Below are positions 19,408-28,212 of a stretch of 64,000 nt of DNA, piece after piece. Each line of letters begins with the position of its first letter. Position 1 is the stretch's first letter. Position numbers and translations under genes: made by a program. The DNA is from Jeongeupia wiesaeckerbachi (lineage in GTDB: Bacteria > Pseudomonadota > Gammaproteobacteria > Burkholderiales > Chitinibacteraceae). Below the pieces are notes generated by a model. The model worked only from the letters and a program-made list of their open reading frames with translations. It was not told where the DNA came from and did not search any database. The stretch spans positions 3,472,001 to 3,536,000 of the forward strand of contig NZ_CP136946.1 in the NCBI RefSeq assembly GCF_050916355.1, in the 5' to 3' direction.

Positions 19408-21300
19408 TCAGTTCTCCAGAGCTTTGAGCAGCGCGTCCATGTCGAAGAGATCTTGCGCTTCGGCCGCTTCGGCGCCAGCTGCGCCCTCGGCCAGGATTTC
19501 GGCCATCTCGGACAGGATCGGGGACGTAAAGAAAACAGCGAGCGACGTCTCGATCGCGAAACGCGCCTTGAGTTGGGCGAGCGCCTGCGTCGCGAGCAGC
19601 GAATGCCCGCCGAGCTCGAAGAAGTGGTCATCCCGACCCACCCGGTCGAGTTTCAGCACCTCGGCCCAGATCGACGCCAGTTGGGTTTCCAGCTCGCCTT
19701 CGGGCGCGCGGTAAGGCTTGCCCTGCCATTCCGGCACCGGCAGCGCCTTGCGGTCGACCTTGCCGGCGCCGTTCACCGGCAAGGCGTCCAGCACCAGCCA
19801 TTGGCTCGGCACCATGTAGTCGGGCAGTTGCTCGGCCAGTTGGGCCTTGATCGCGGCGAGGTCGAGGTCGGTGCCGTGCTGGGCGACGAGGTAGCCAACC
19901 AGCCGTTGGTGGGCATCCATGCCCTGCACCCACACCACCGCTTCGCGCACGCCGGGGGCGCGCAGCAGTTGGGCTTCGATCTCGCCCAGCTCGATGCGCA
20001 GGCCGCGTAGCTTGATCTGGTGGTCGGCACGGCCGAGGTAGTCGATGGCGCCGTCGGTCCGCCAGCGCGCCAGGTCGCCGGTGCGGTACAGCCGGCTGCC
20101 CGGGGCGCCGAACGGGTCGGGAATGAAGCGTTCGGCGCTCAGGCCGGCGCGAGCGTGGTAACCGCGGGCGACGCCGTCGCCGCCGAGGTAGAGTTCGCCG
20201 GTGACGCCGACCGGCAGCGGGTTGAGCGCGTCGTCGAGCACGTGGGCGCTGCGCGCGCCGACGACGGTACCGATCGGCAGGTAGGCGCAGCCGGCCCAGC
20301 TGGCCGGGTCGGCGTCCGGGCCGGTGATCCACAGCATCGGCGAGATCACCGTTTCGGTCGGGCCATAGCCGTTGATCAGCGTGGTGGTCGGGAAGGCGCT
20401 GCGCACGGCGGCAAAGCCCTCGGCCGACAGCGCTTCGCCACCGAAGGCGAGTACGCGCAGACGGGCCGGGGTGGCGCTGCTGCGCTGGGCTTCGGCCACC
20501 TGCACCAGATAGCTTGGCGGGAAGGCGGCGACGCTGACCTGATGCCGTGCCAGCCGGTTGATCATCTCGGCCGGGCTCCACAGCGCCGGATCGCTGATTA
20601 GGAGGCTGGCGCCCGCCATCAGCGGCATCAGCCAGTATTCGTGCGCCAGATCGAAGTTGATCGAGGCGAAGTGCAGTACTCGGTCGGCGTCGCTCAGCTG
20701 GTAGCGCTGTGCAATCGCGGCGCAGTGCCGCGCCAGCGGGCCATGCGCGACGGTGACGCCCTTGGGTTGGCCGGTTGAACCCGAGGTGTAGATCAGGTAG
20801 GCGGCCTGATCGGGATGAATCGTGACGGCCGGATCGTGAGCGGGCTCCTTGGCCAGCGATTCATCATCGATGCGCAGTACACCAAGACCCGGCCGGGCAA
20901 AACGCCCGGCCAAGGCCGACTGCGTCAGCAGATGGGCGATGCCGGCATCGGCCAGCATGTAGCCGAGCCGCTCGGCCGGATAGCCCGGGTCCAGCGGCAC
21001 GAAGGCGCCGCCGGCCTTGAGCACCGCCAGCAGCGCGACGATCATGCCGACGCCGCGCTCGACGCTGACACCGACGCGCACCTCGGCGCCGACCCCGGCA
21101 GCGATCAGCCGGTGCGCCAGCTGGTTGGCACGCGCTTCCAGCTCGGCCCAGCGCAGGTCGCCGCCGCTGCTGAGCAGCGCCAGGGCGTCGCCGCGGATGG
21201 CGGCCTGGGCGGACAATTGCCGGTGCACCGGCAGGAACGCCGGGGGCGGCGAAAGCCCCGTAATTTCGTCACGTTGCAACTGTGGGGCGGGCTTCGTCAT
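19408..21300 (-). CDS. NRPS loading module, A-T
   Basis: 630 residues with an A domain (about 25-535; YTSGSTGQPKG near 170) and one T domain (GGHSLL near 567), and no C domain. It is the first NRPS gene of the operon and so the likely initiation module. Its A-T region is identical in DNA to that of the terminal NRPS, so it should load the same residue, probably a hydroxyornithine derivative. After GGHSLLATQ the sequences diverge; the C-terminal tail ends DLFDMDALLKALEN, which may be a docking segment for the next synthetase. The start at 21300 (MTKPAPQLQRDE) has AGGA upstream. In the ornibactin system as I recall it, this module is fused to the next ones (OrbI). Confidence 0.92.
   Translation of the reverse strand: MTKPAPQLQRDEITGLSPPPAFLPVHRQLSAQAAIRGDALALLSSGGDLRWAELEARANQLAHRLIAAGVGAEVRVGVSVERGVGMIVALLAVLKAGGAFVPLDPGYPAERLGYMLADAGIAHLLTQSALAGRFARPGLGVLRIDDESLAKEPAHDPAVTIHPDQAAYLIYTSGSTGQPKGVTVAHGPLARHCAAIAQRYQLSDADRVLHFASINFDLAHEYWLMPLMAGASLLISDPALWSPAEMINRLARHQVSVAAFPPSYLVQVAEAQRSSATPARLRVLAFGGEALSAEGFAAVRSAFPTTTLINGYGPTETVISPMLWITGPDADPASWAGCAYLPIGTVVGARSAHVLDDALNPLPVGVTGELYLGGDGVARGYHARAGLSAERFIPDPFGAPGSRLYRTGDLARWRTDGAIDYLGRADHQIKLRGLRIELGEIEAQLLRAPGVREAVVWVQGMDAHQRLVGYLVAQHGTDLDLAAIKAQLAEQLPDYMVPSQWLVLDALPVNGAGKVDRKALPVPEWQGKPYRAPEGELETQLASIWAEVLKLDRVGRDDHFFELGGHSLLATQALAQLKARFAIETSLAVFFTSPILSEMAEILAEGAAGAEAAEAQDLFDMDALLKALEN
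19584..21231 (-). repeat. Perfect 1,648-bp direct repeat, copy 2 (A domain of loading NRPS)
   Basis: Partner of 8445-10092; same orientation, offset 11,139, no mismatch seen. The two copies are separated by about 9.5 kb containing the end of one NRPS and all of another. Confidence 0.95.
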
Positions 21301-21434
21301 CACTTCATCCTGTCTCTTGCAGAGGTCTGCCGGCAGCGCTTTCCAGCTACCGCGCCTGCGGCAGCTGTTGCGGCTCGAACCGACAGCGCTCGATGCTTGT
21401 CCGGGCCACCGACGAGGTGGCATATCAAGTCAAA

Positions 21435-21459
21435 GACGAACGACAGAATGATTTTTTTA
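21435..21459 (-). promoter_or_regulatory. ECF-sigma-type promoter for the NRPS operon
   Basis: Minus strand TAAA (21459-21456), 17 bases, CGTC (21438-21435), about 135 bases before the loading-module start. Same elements and spacing as the sites before mbtH and the ornithine hydroxylase. Confidence 0.68.
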
Positions 21460-21502
21460 GGGTGGCAACGACACGCCCACCACACAAAAAACGAAATACG
21501 AC

Positions 21503-21527
21503 TAATAATCCGGCGACGCCAAACGTC
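21503..21527 (+). promoter_or_regulatory. ECF-sigma-type promoter for the exporter gene
   Basis: Plus strand TAAT (21503-21506), 17 bases, CGTC (21524-21527), 33 bases before the exporter start. It faces away from the NRPS promoter. The -35 element has one deviation (TAAT for TAAA). Confidence 0.5.
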
Positions 21528-21559
21528 TACCAGACAGCACCCACTTCTTTTGGTCCGAA

Positions 21560-23242
21560 ATGAACGCAACGACTTCCAAGCGGCCAGCCACCCGGCTCCT
21601 GCTCTCCCTCCTGCACCGTTCACGTTGGTCGCTGGCCATCGCCACCGTCGCCTGCGTCGTCAACGGTATCTCCAGCGTCTCGCTGGTGACCCTGATCAAT
21701 AGCGCGCTGACCGGTACGGCAAGCGACCATCGCACCCTCGCCTGGGGCTTCGGCGCGCTGGCGCTGTTGGCCCTCGGCAGCCGCGTGCTCGGCGGTGTGG
21801 TGTTCGCAGAACTGAGCCAAGGCACGATGGCCAAGATGCGTGAACACATCTCGGCGCGCGTCGCCCGCGCACCGTTCCGTCAGGTCGAGACGCTCGGCGC
21901 CTCGCGCGCGCAATCCATCGTGACCGAAGACGCCACCAACGTGTCGATGCTGTTCTTTGCGTTGCCCAATATCGTGATGCACGGCTCGATCGTGCTCGGC
22001 TGCCTGGCTTATCTGGCCTGGCTGTCGTGGCCGATTTTCTTCCTGGCGCTGTCGGTCGTCGTCGTCGGTTCGCTCGGTTACCGCATCGGCGACAATCGCG
22101 CACTGGCTTCGCTCGAAGCCGCCGGCGAGGCGCAGGATCGGCTGTTCGCACACTTCAACGCGCTGTTTTCCGGCGCCAAGGAGCTGAAGCTGCACCGCGC
22201 ACGCGCCAGCGCTTTCCTGACCGACACACTGGGCAACGAAATCGACGCCGTGCGCCACCATCGCACCCGCGCCTTCGGCGCCTACGCCTTCGGGGTCGGC
22301 TGGATCATTTTCCTGTTCTACGCCTTCCTGGGGCTGGTCGTGTTCGCCCCGGCGACGATTGTCGGCGTTGATCCGGCCGTACTTGCCGGCTATGTGATCA
22401 TCTTCCTGTTCATGCTGGTGCCCCTCGACGGCCTGCTCAACAACGTGCCGACGCTGAACGTCGCCAAGGTGTCGCTGAACCGCATCGAGGAAATGCTCGC
22501 CGAACTGGACCAACAGGATCAAGCCGAGCAGGACGCTGCTACCCGCGACCACTTCGGCGACGCCGGCACGCTGCGTCTGTCCGCCCTCACCCACAGTTAC
22601 TATCGCGAGAAGGAAGACAGCGTGTTCCAGCTCGGCCCGATCGATATGGAACTGAAGCGCGGTGAAGTCACCTTCCTGATCGGCGGCAACGGCAGCGGCA
22701 AAACCACGCTCGCCAAGCTGCTGGTCGGCCTGTACGCCCCGGAAGGCGGCGCGATCACGCTCGATGGCAAGGCCGTCGATGACGCGAACCGCGCCGACTT
22801 CCGCCAGCTCTTCTCGGCCGTGTTCTCGGATTTCCACCTGTTCGAGACGCTGGTCGGCTTCGGCGAAGCCAATCCGGAACTCGACGAACGTGCCAACGCG
22901 CTGATTGCCAAGCTGCATCTCGACCACAAGGTCAAGATCGAAAACGGCCGCTTCTCGACCCGCGACCTGTCGCAGGGCCAGCGCAAGCGCCTGGCACTGG
23001 TCGTGGCCTATCTGGAGGATCGCCCTTTCTACCTGTTCGACGAATGGGCCGCCGATCAGGACCCGCTGTTCAAGACGGTGTTCTACCAGGAACTGCTGCC
23101 GGAGCTGGCCGCACGCGGCAAGGCCGTACTGGCGATCACCCACGACGACCGTTTCTTCCATCTGGCCGACCGTTGCCTGAAACTCGACAGTGGCCGACTG
23201 GTCGCCAACGAGGCCCGGCCCGCCGCTGCGCCCGTCGTGTAA
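21560..23242 (+). CDS. Siderophore export ABC transporter (PvdE/OrbE/SyrD type)
   Basis: 560-residue half-transporter with a fused membrane and ATPase domain, predicted to export the siderophore or its precursor across the inner membrane. About six membrane segments occupy residues 20-310 (for example LLLSLLHRSRWSLAIATVAC and FGVGWIIFLFYAFLGLVVF). The ATPase domain has Walker A GGNGSGKTT (about 375), signature LSQGQRKR (about 473) and Walker B FYLFDEWAADQD (about 493), the last typical of the cyclic-peptide exporter branch. It is the only siderophore gene on the plus strand and diverges from the NRPS operon through a shared 260-base promoter region. A terminator follows. Confidence 0.92.
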   Translation: MNATTSKRPATRLLLSLLHRSRWSLAIATVACVVNGISSVSLVTLINSALTGTASDHRTLAWGFGALALLALGSRVLGGVVFAELSQGTMAKMREHISARVARAPFRQVETLGASRAQSIVTEDATNVSMLFFALPNIVMHGSIVLGCLAYLAWLSWPIFFLALSVVVVGSLGYRIGDNRALASLEAAGEAQDRLFAHFNALFSGAKELKLHRARASAFLTDTLGNEIDAVRHHRTRAFGAYAFGVGWIIFLFYAFLGLVVFAPATIVGVDPAVLAGYVIIFLFMLVPLDGLLNNVPTLNVAKVSLNRIEEMLAELDQQDQAEQDAATRDHFGDAGTLRLSALTHSYYREKEDSVFQLGPIDMELKRGEVTFLIGGNGSGKTTLAKLLVGLYAPEGGAITLDGKAVDDANRADFRQLFSAVFSDFHLFETLVGFGEANPELDERANALIAKLHLDHKVKIENGRFSTRDLSQGQRKRLALVVAYLEDRPFYLFDEWAADQDPLFKTVFYQELLPELAARGKAVLAITHDDRFFHLADRCLKLDSGRLVANEARPAAAPVV

Positions 23243-23261
23243 TACCGGCATCAGCCCACCC

Positions 23262-23289
23262 GAAACCGCTGCACACGCAGCGGTTTTTT
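23262..23289 (+). terminator. Terminator of the exporter gene
   Basis: AACCGCTG and CAGCGGTT arms with a short loop, then T6, about 20 bases after the stop. Confidence 0.88.
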
Positions 23290-23438
23290 GCGTCCGCTGT
23301 GCCCAACGAAGCAAGCCGGCGATCGCATCGACCGCTTGAATCACAGCCAGGCGCTGCGCTTGAGCCACGCCCTCCGCCCTGCCTCACGCCGACACCCGTA
23401 ACCGGCCAGCCGGGTGAGGATGGACGACAGCGCAGCCG

Positions 23439-23462
23439 TAAAAAAGCCCGCAGTGCGGGCTA
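23439..23462 (-). terminator. Terminator of the siderophore uptake operon
   Basis: Hairpin AGCCCGCA / TGCGGGCT (23445-23461) followed on the minus strand by a T-rich run (A6 on the plus strand just before it). It is 20 bases past the binding-protein stop and faces the exporter terminator. Confidence 0.85.
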
Positions 23463-23481
23463 GGTCTCAATGCCGGTCGAT

Positions 23482-24426
23482 TCAGTGGCTGGCAGCGCGC
23501 TTGCTCAGCAAGGCATCGGTAATCATGTCGGCCAGACGCCCCGCCGACATTGGTCCGCCAAACACCCAGATATTGTGTTCGATCAGGACGACATTTCCGG
23601 CACGGCGCGCCGGGATGTAACGCCACACCGGCGAAACCAGCGCGGCATCCAGCGCCGCAGCGGGCCCCTGGGTGCTGGTCACCAGCAGTCGATCCGACGC
23701 GGGCCGGGCCAGCAGTTGCTCAGTCGTCGCGTAGGCGGTGCCCTCGCGGGTCGGCTGCGCGGGCCAGATCGATACCCCCAGCGCCCGGGCCACGCCGCCG
23801 GCCATGCTGTTGCCGGTAAAGGTCCAGTAGGTGTCCTTCAACCCCAGTTCGTGCAGCAAGGTGAAGGTCTGGCCGCTCAAACCGGCTGCCGCCAGACGAC
23901 GGCGATCGTCGGCCAGCTTGGCATTCAACTGACGTTTGACTTCCGCCCCCTGTGCCGAGCGGCCGGTGATCGCTGCTATCGAGTCGAAAATCCGGAGCGT
24001 CTGTATCAACTGGTCGGTCTTGAAATCGGACGGGGCGAATTCGTACAAAACGGTGGGCGCGATCCGGTTCAAGGCGTCGAACAGCGCAGCATGACGGTAA
24101 GCCATGCCGATGATCAGATCGGGCTTGAGCCGGGCGATTGCCTCCAGGCTGGGCTGCTGGCGCGTGCCGACATCGGTCGAGCGGGCAAATCTCGGTGCGT
24201 CATAACCGATCCATTCCGGATAGAACCGGGAATCGACGACGCCGACCGGCGTCAGGTCGAGCGCCGCCAGCGACTCGGCCAGCATGAACTCCAGCACGAC
24301 GATCCGCTTGGGCTGCGCCGGCAAGGTCTCGCTGCGCAAGCCGATGACGCCGGCGGCATGGACGTGCACAGCGCACAACAGCAGCAGCGCGGCCAGCGCG
24401 CGCCACCCGATAAGCTTGGCTTTCAT
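23482..24426 (-). CDS. Periplasmic ferric-siderophore-binding protein (FhuD/OrbB-like)
   Basis: Substrate-binding protein of the iron importer. 314 residues. It has a signal peptide (hydrophobic LAALLLLCAVHVHA, cleavage near HA/AG) and no lipobox Cys, so a free periplasmic protein. The two-lobed fold typical of the FhuD/BtuF class shows in PKRIVVLEFMLAESLAALDL, SLEAIARLKPDLIIG and ALGVSIWP. The start at 24426 overlaps the preceding stop as ATGA. It is the last gene of the uptake operon; the ligand is inferred. Confidence 0.9.
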   Translation of the reverse strand: MKAKLIGWRALAALLLLCAVHVHAAGVIGLRSETLPAQPKRIVVLEFMLAESLAALDLTPVGVVDSRFYPEWIGYDAPRFARSTDVGTRQQPSLEAIARLKPDLIIGMAYRHAALFDALNRIAPTVLYEFAPSDFKTDQLIQTLRIFDSIAAITGRSAQGAEVKRQLNAKLADDRRRLAAAGLSGQTFTLLHELGLKDTYWTFTGNSMAGGVARALGVSIWPAQPTREGTAYATTEQLLARPASDRLLVTSTQGPAAALDAALVSPVWRYIPARRAGNVVLIEHNIWVFGGPMSAGRLADMITDALLSKRAASH

Positions 24427-25208
24427 TCTTCGGAGACTTCCTTCATCAGACGGACCTGCGCGGCCAGTTCGGCCTCGGGCAGCGTCAACAACAGCGGGCA
24501 ACTCGAGCACAGGCCGATCTCGTCCGGCAGGCGATCGCGCAGGCAACAGACCTTGCGGGCGCGAAACGGCGAATCGAGCTGCGGCCGGTCGGTATCGGCA
24601 TAGCGGATGACCTGGCGCATCGGATTGGAGCGACCGGTATCGAAGAAATGGCGGCCTTCGAACAGATAGCGCCGATCGGCCCGGGCGCGCTCATCATCGA
24701 ACAGCGTGACCAGATCGTACTCGAGCGAATTGCCGGCGTTGTTCCAGAACACCTTGTGCGACAGCCTGACCGCCGCGCCGAATGCGTCGAACAAGGGCGC
24801 CAGATGTTCGACACAGAGCGAGCGATAGCGCATCGCCGGGTCTTCGATGACGTCGCCCAAGGCGTCCGCCGGCAGCCACACCGCCTGCGGCATGCCGCCG
24901 TGCAGTTCCAGCGTGCTATTTTCCAGCGCCATCGCCAGCGGCCGACCGAGCACCACGGCGGCGATCAGCGCGGGCTGCAGCACGATATCGATGTAGTACT
25001 TGGTCCATTGCGACAGCAGCGCCCGCTCGTCATCGCCCTGGTAGATCGCCTGCATCGCCGCCAGCATGGCGTCCTTGTGCTCGAGCAGCCGCGTCGCCGG
25101 CACCAGCTGCCCCCGCACCGGCTGCACCGGTTCGCCAAGACGCAGCGACCGGCAATACTCGGCATGGATTTCGGGCACCAGCGATGCCAGATCCGGGGGC
25201 GTGCTCAT
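24423..25208 (-). CDS. FhuF-like ferric siderophore reductase (OrbF-like)
   Basis: 261-residue cytoplasmic protein predicted to release iron from the imported siderophore by reduction. The C-terminus carries the FhuF [2Fe-2S] signature CC-x10-C-x2-C (KVCCLRDRLPDEIGLCSSCP, about residues 224-243). The N-terminal half has the FhuF-family helical region (for example YYIDIVLQPALIAAVVLGRP). Both ends overlap neighbours as ATGA, so translation is coupled with the permease and the binding protein. Confidence 0.88.
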   Translation of the reverse strand: MSTPPDLASLVPEIHAEYCRSLRLGEPVQPVRGQLVPATRLLEHKDAMLAAMQAIYQGDDERALLSQWTKYYIDIVLQPALIAAVVLGRPLAMALENSTLELHGGMPQAVWLPADALGDVIEDPAMRYRSLCVEHLAPLFDAFGAAVRLSHKVFWNNAGNSLEYDLVTLFDDERARADRRYLFEGRHFFDTGRSNPMRQVIRYADTDRPQLDSPFRARKVCCLRDRLPDEIGLCSSCPLLLTLPEAELAAQVRLMKEVSEE

Positions 25209-27229
25209 CGCGCCCTCGCGCGACGCTGACCGAAAATCAGCATCCCGAGCAGATACGGCGCGCCAATCAGTGCGGTGGTCACGCCGGCCGGCACTTCGAT
25301 CGGCGCCAGCACCATGCGACCGAGCACATCGGCCACGGCGAGCAGCAAGGCGCCGAGCAGCATCGCCACCGGCAGCCGGCGATTCAGCGAATGAAAACCA
25401 AGCAGGCGCGCCAGATGCGGCGTCATCAGGCCGACGAAGGCCACCGGCCCCACCGTTGCGACCGCCGCGCACGCCAGCATCGCCCCCAGCAGCAGCGCGC
25501 CGAGCCGCAGCCGAGCCACCGGCACGCCGAGAGCGGCGGCACTGTCTTCGCCCAGCGCCAGCAGCTCGAGTGGCCGGACCAGTAGCAGCAGGACCGGCAG
25601 GGCCAGCAGCAGCCACGGCCCCAGCGCGAACACATCGTTCCAGCTGCGGCCATAGGTGCCACCGATCAGCCAGACCAGAAAACGCGCGGGCTGCACGCTG
25701 TTCTGCACGATCACCCACTGCGCCAGCGCAGTGCACACCGCACCGAGCGCGATCCCGGTCAGCGCAACCGGCAACGGCGCGAGCCGATGGCGGCGATTGA
25801 GCAGCAGCGTCAACGCCAGCACCGCGCCGCCACCGATGAAGGACGCGGCAAACATCAGCGGCCGGCCTTCCAGCGGCGCCAGCACCATCGAAATCAGCCC
25901 CCCCAAGGCCGCGCCCTGGGTGATGCCCAGGATTTCCGGCCCGGCCAGCGGGTTTTTCACCACGCCCTGCAACAGCGCGCCACTGGCCGCGAGCATGGCG
26001 CCACCGATCATCGCCACCAGCACACGCGGCAGGCGCAGATCGATCAACAGGCCGGCCAGCACCTCCTGACCGGTCCAGCCGGCCAGCCAGCGCGACGGCG
26101 GCAGCCATTCGCTGCCGAACGCCATTGCCGCGAATGCGACCGCCACCAGCGCGGCCACAAGCGCCAGCAGCACCGGCACGAAAGGCAAGGACCAGCCACC
26201 GACGCTGGCCGACGCCCCGGCATCGAGACCGCCAAGCCGGCGATTGGAGTAGATCAGCGCCAGCAACAGCGGCGTACCGATCAGCGCGACCATCACGCCA
26301 GTCGACACCGTGGTGTCGAGGTCGAGACCGACCACCAGACTGTCGGTCGCGAGCAGGATCAACGCGCCCCACACCGCCGCCAGCGGCAGCAGCAATCGCA
26401 AGCGGTGCACGCGGGCGGCGCGCAGCAGATTGGGCGCAATCAGGCCGACGAAACCCAGCGGCCCCGCTACCGCCACCGCCGCCGCAGCGAGTGCGGTGCC
26501 AGTCAAAACGGTGGCAACACGGACCCATTGCAGCGGAACGCCGAGCGAGCGCGCCGACTCGTCGCCCAGCGCGGCGACTTCAAGCGGCCGAACCAGCACG
26601 GGCAGCAGCAGCAACGGCAGCAGCACCCACGGCGCGGCGGCCAGCACACCACCCATGCCGGATTGATACATCGCCCCGTTGCTCCACAAGGCGACGCCGG
26701 CAATGCTCTCCTCGTAAACGGTCAGCAGCATATTGATAATGGCGCCGAACAACAGCGAGCAGGCCGTACCGGCCAGAATCAGCCGTAGCGGAGACGCATG
26801 CCAGCCACCCGCGGTGACGGCCGTGAGCGCGGCGGCCCCCAGGCCAAAGGTAAACAGCAGGGGCACGCTGCCCACGCCCGCCAGCGCCGGCAACATCATC
26901 GCGGCGAATACGCCGAGCTGGGCGCCACCGGTGACCCCGAGCAAATCGGGCGCCGCCAGCGGGTTGCGAGTCAGCGACTGGAACAACGCGCCGGACACCC
27001 CCAGCGCACCGCCAGCAAGCAGTGCCGCCAGCACGCGCGGCAGGCGCAACTCGAAGAGATAGATGTGGGCGCCCTCGGCACCGACGCCGGTCGGATCGCC
27101 GAACAGCTGCGTCATATTCTGGCCGATGCGGGCGCCGGCAATTGCCAACAGCAGCGCGAGGCCCAGCCCCAGCAGCCAGACGTCGTGGCTGCGTCGCCGC
27201 GTGAGCGGCGCCATCAGTCGTGCACTCAT
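25205..27229 (-). CDS. Fused double permease for ferric siderophore uptake (FhuB-like; OrbD)
   Basis: 674-residue inner-membrane permease made of two homologous FecCD halves in one chain, as in FhuB (about 660 residues). Each half repeats the motif (L)RLPRVLxAxxxGxxLxxSGALxQ: FELRLPRVLAALLAGGALG near 75 and LRLPRVLVAMIGGAMLAASG near 400. Each half also has the cytoplasmic loop GPxxFVGL for the ATPase (GPLGFVGLIAPN, GPVAFVGLMTPH). The start at 27229 overlaps the ATPase stop by ATGA; the longer open frame upstream is a shadow. Confidence 0.94.
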   Translation of the reverse strand: MSARLMAPLTRRRSHDVWLLGLGLALLLAIAGARIGQNMTQLFGDPTGVGAEGAHIYLFELRLPRVLAALLAGGALGVSGALFQSLTRNPLAAPDLLGVTGGAQLGVFAAMMLPALAGVGSVPLLFTFGLGAAALTAVTAGGWHASPLRLILAGTACSLLFGAIINMLLTVYEESIAGVALWSNGAMYQSGMGGVLAAAPWVLLPLLLLPVLVRPLEVAALGDESARSLGVPLQWVRVATVLTGTALAAAAVAVAGPLGFVGLIAPNLLRAARVHRLRLLLPLAAVWGALILLATDSLVVGLDLDTTVSTGVMVALIGTPLLLALIYSNRRLGGLDAGASASVGGWSLPFVPVLLALVAALVAVAFAAMAFGSEWLPPSRWLAGWTGQEVLAGLLIDLRLPRVLVAMIGGAMLAASGALLQGVVKNPLAGPEILGITQGAALGGLISMVLAPLEGRPLMFAASFIGGGAVLALTLLLNRRHRLAPLPVALTGIALGAVCTALAQWVIVQNSVQPARFLVWLIGGTYGRSWNDVFALGPWLLLALPVLLLLVRPLELLALGEDSAAALGVPVARLRLGALLLGAMLACAAVATVGPVAFVGLMTPHLARLLGFHSLNRRLPVAMLLGALLLAVADVLGRMVLAPIEVPAGVTTALIGAPYLLGMLIFGQRRARAR

Positions 27230-28071
27230 GCCGGGGTCCGCTCGCGGGCATCGTGACGCGACCGGTACGACGGCAGGCAGACCGGTTCGCCGCTTTCCGG
27301 ATGATCGAGCCGCATCATGCTCATGTCGAAGGTATCGAACAGGCAGTCTGGTGTGATCATTGCATCGGGACTGCCCTGATGCAGGATGCGCCCGTCGCGC
27401 ATTAGCACGATATGGTCGCTGAATGCGGCGGCCTGGTTCAGCTCGTGCAGCACCCAGACGATGGTCAGGCCACGCTCGCGATTCAGCCGGCGCAGTTCGC
27501 GCAGCACATCGATCTGGTGGTGGATATCCAAATAGGTTGTCGGCTCGTCGAGCAGCAGTATCTCGCACTCCTGTGCCAGCGCCATGGCAATCCAGGCGCG
27601 CTGCCGTTCGCCGCCCGACAGCGCCGATACCTGGCGATCGGCGTAGCCATCCAGCCCGGTCGCGGCGATGGCATCGTGGATCGCCGCACGATCGGCCTTG
27701 GACAGGCCACCGAGCAGCGTGCCGTAGGCATAGCGCCCATAAGCAACCAGCTCGGCCACCGTCAGCCCTTCCGGTATCTGGTTGAACTGCGCCAGCATCG
27801 TCAGCGTGCGCGCGAGTTCACGCCGCTTCAACTCCATCAGCGGCCGCCCCTTCACGCTCACCTTGCCCTGCTTCGGTGCCAAGAGCCCGGCCAGACTGCG
27901 CAACAAGGTGCTCTTGCCGCAGCCGTTCGGTCCGCACAGCGCCGTGATCTGGCCGGCAGCAATATCGATGTCCAGCCCCTCGAGTACGGTCTTGTCCAGA
28001 TAGGCTGCCGTCAGCCCGCGCGCGCTCAGGGCGGCAGGTGGCATGGCAGCGGAGGGCGGCATTGAAATCAT
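27226..28071 (-). CDS. ABC transporter ATPase for ferric siderophore uptake (FhuC/FepC type; OrbC)
   Basis: 281-residue ATPase of the importer. Walker A GPNGCGKST (about 52), signature LSGGERQR (about 147), Walker B ILLLDEPTTYLD (about 167) and the switch His in WVLHELN. I chose the ATG at 28071 because the earlier in-frame start at 28134 lies inside a terminator-like hairpin. No strong ribosome-binding site is visible, so a start a few codons later is possible. It begins the coupled chain ATPase-permease-reductase-binding protein. Confidence 0.92.
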   Translation of the reverse strand: MISMPPSAAMPPAALSARGLTAAYLDKTVLEGLDIDIAAGQITALCGPNGCGKSTLLRSLAGLLAPKQGKVSVKGRPLMELKRRELARTLTMLAQFNQIPEGLTVAELVAYGRYAYGTLLGGLSKADRAAIHDAIAATGLDGYADRQVSALSGGERQRAWIAMALAQECEILLLDEPTTYLDIHHQIDVLRELRRLNRERGLTIVWVLHELNQAAAFSDHIVLMRDGRILHQGSPDAMITPDCLFDTFDMSMMRLDHPESGEPVCLPSYRSRHDARERTPA

Positions 28072-28106
28072 GAGGGTTTTGTAACCAAAGGGGTTAGCTG
28101 ACGATG

Positions 28107-28141
28107 AGAAAAGCCCCGCTAGCCAGTCAGCCAAGCGGGGC
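28107..28141 (-). terminator. Terminator or attenuator between the hydroxylase and uptake genes
   Basis: On the minus strand GCCCCGCT and AGCGGGGC arms (28113-28141) are followed by TTTTC. It lies between the aspartate hydroxylase stop and the ATPase start. Transcripts from the mbtH promoter would have to pass it to reach the uptake genes. Confidence 0.72.
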
Positions 28142-28212
28142 GAGCACCCAAATAGTATTGAGACGCGCGATCAATTGGAATAGCGCATCGGTGTATTTTC
28201 GGGCCGGCCGTG

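Noticed and set aside
28072..28134. Upstream start for the uptake ATPase (21 extra residues)
   Set aside because: The segment contains a terminator hairpin and encodes no conserved sequence; the downstream start fits the family.
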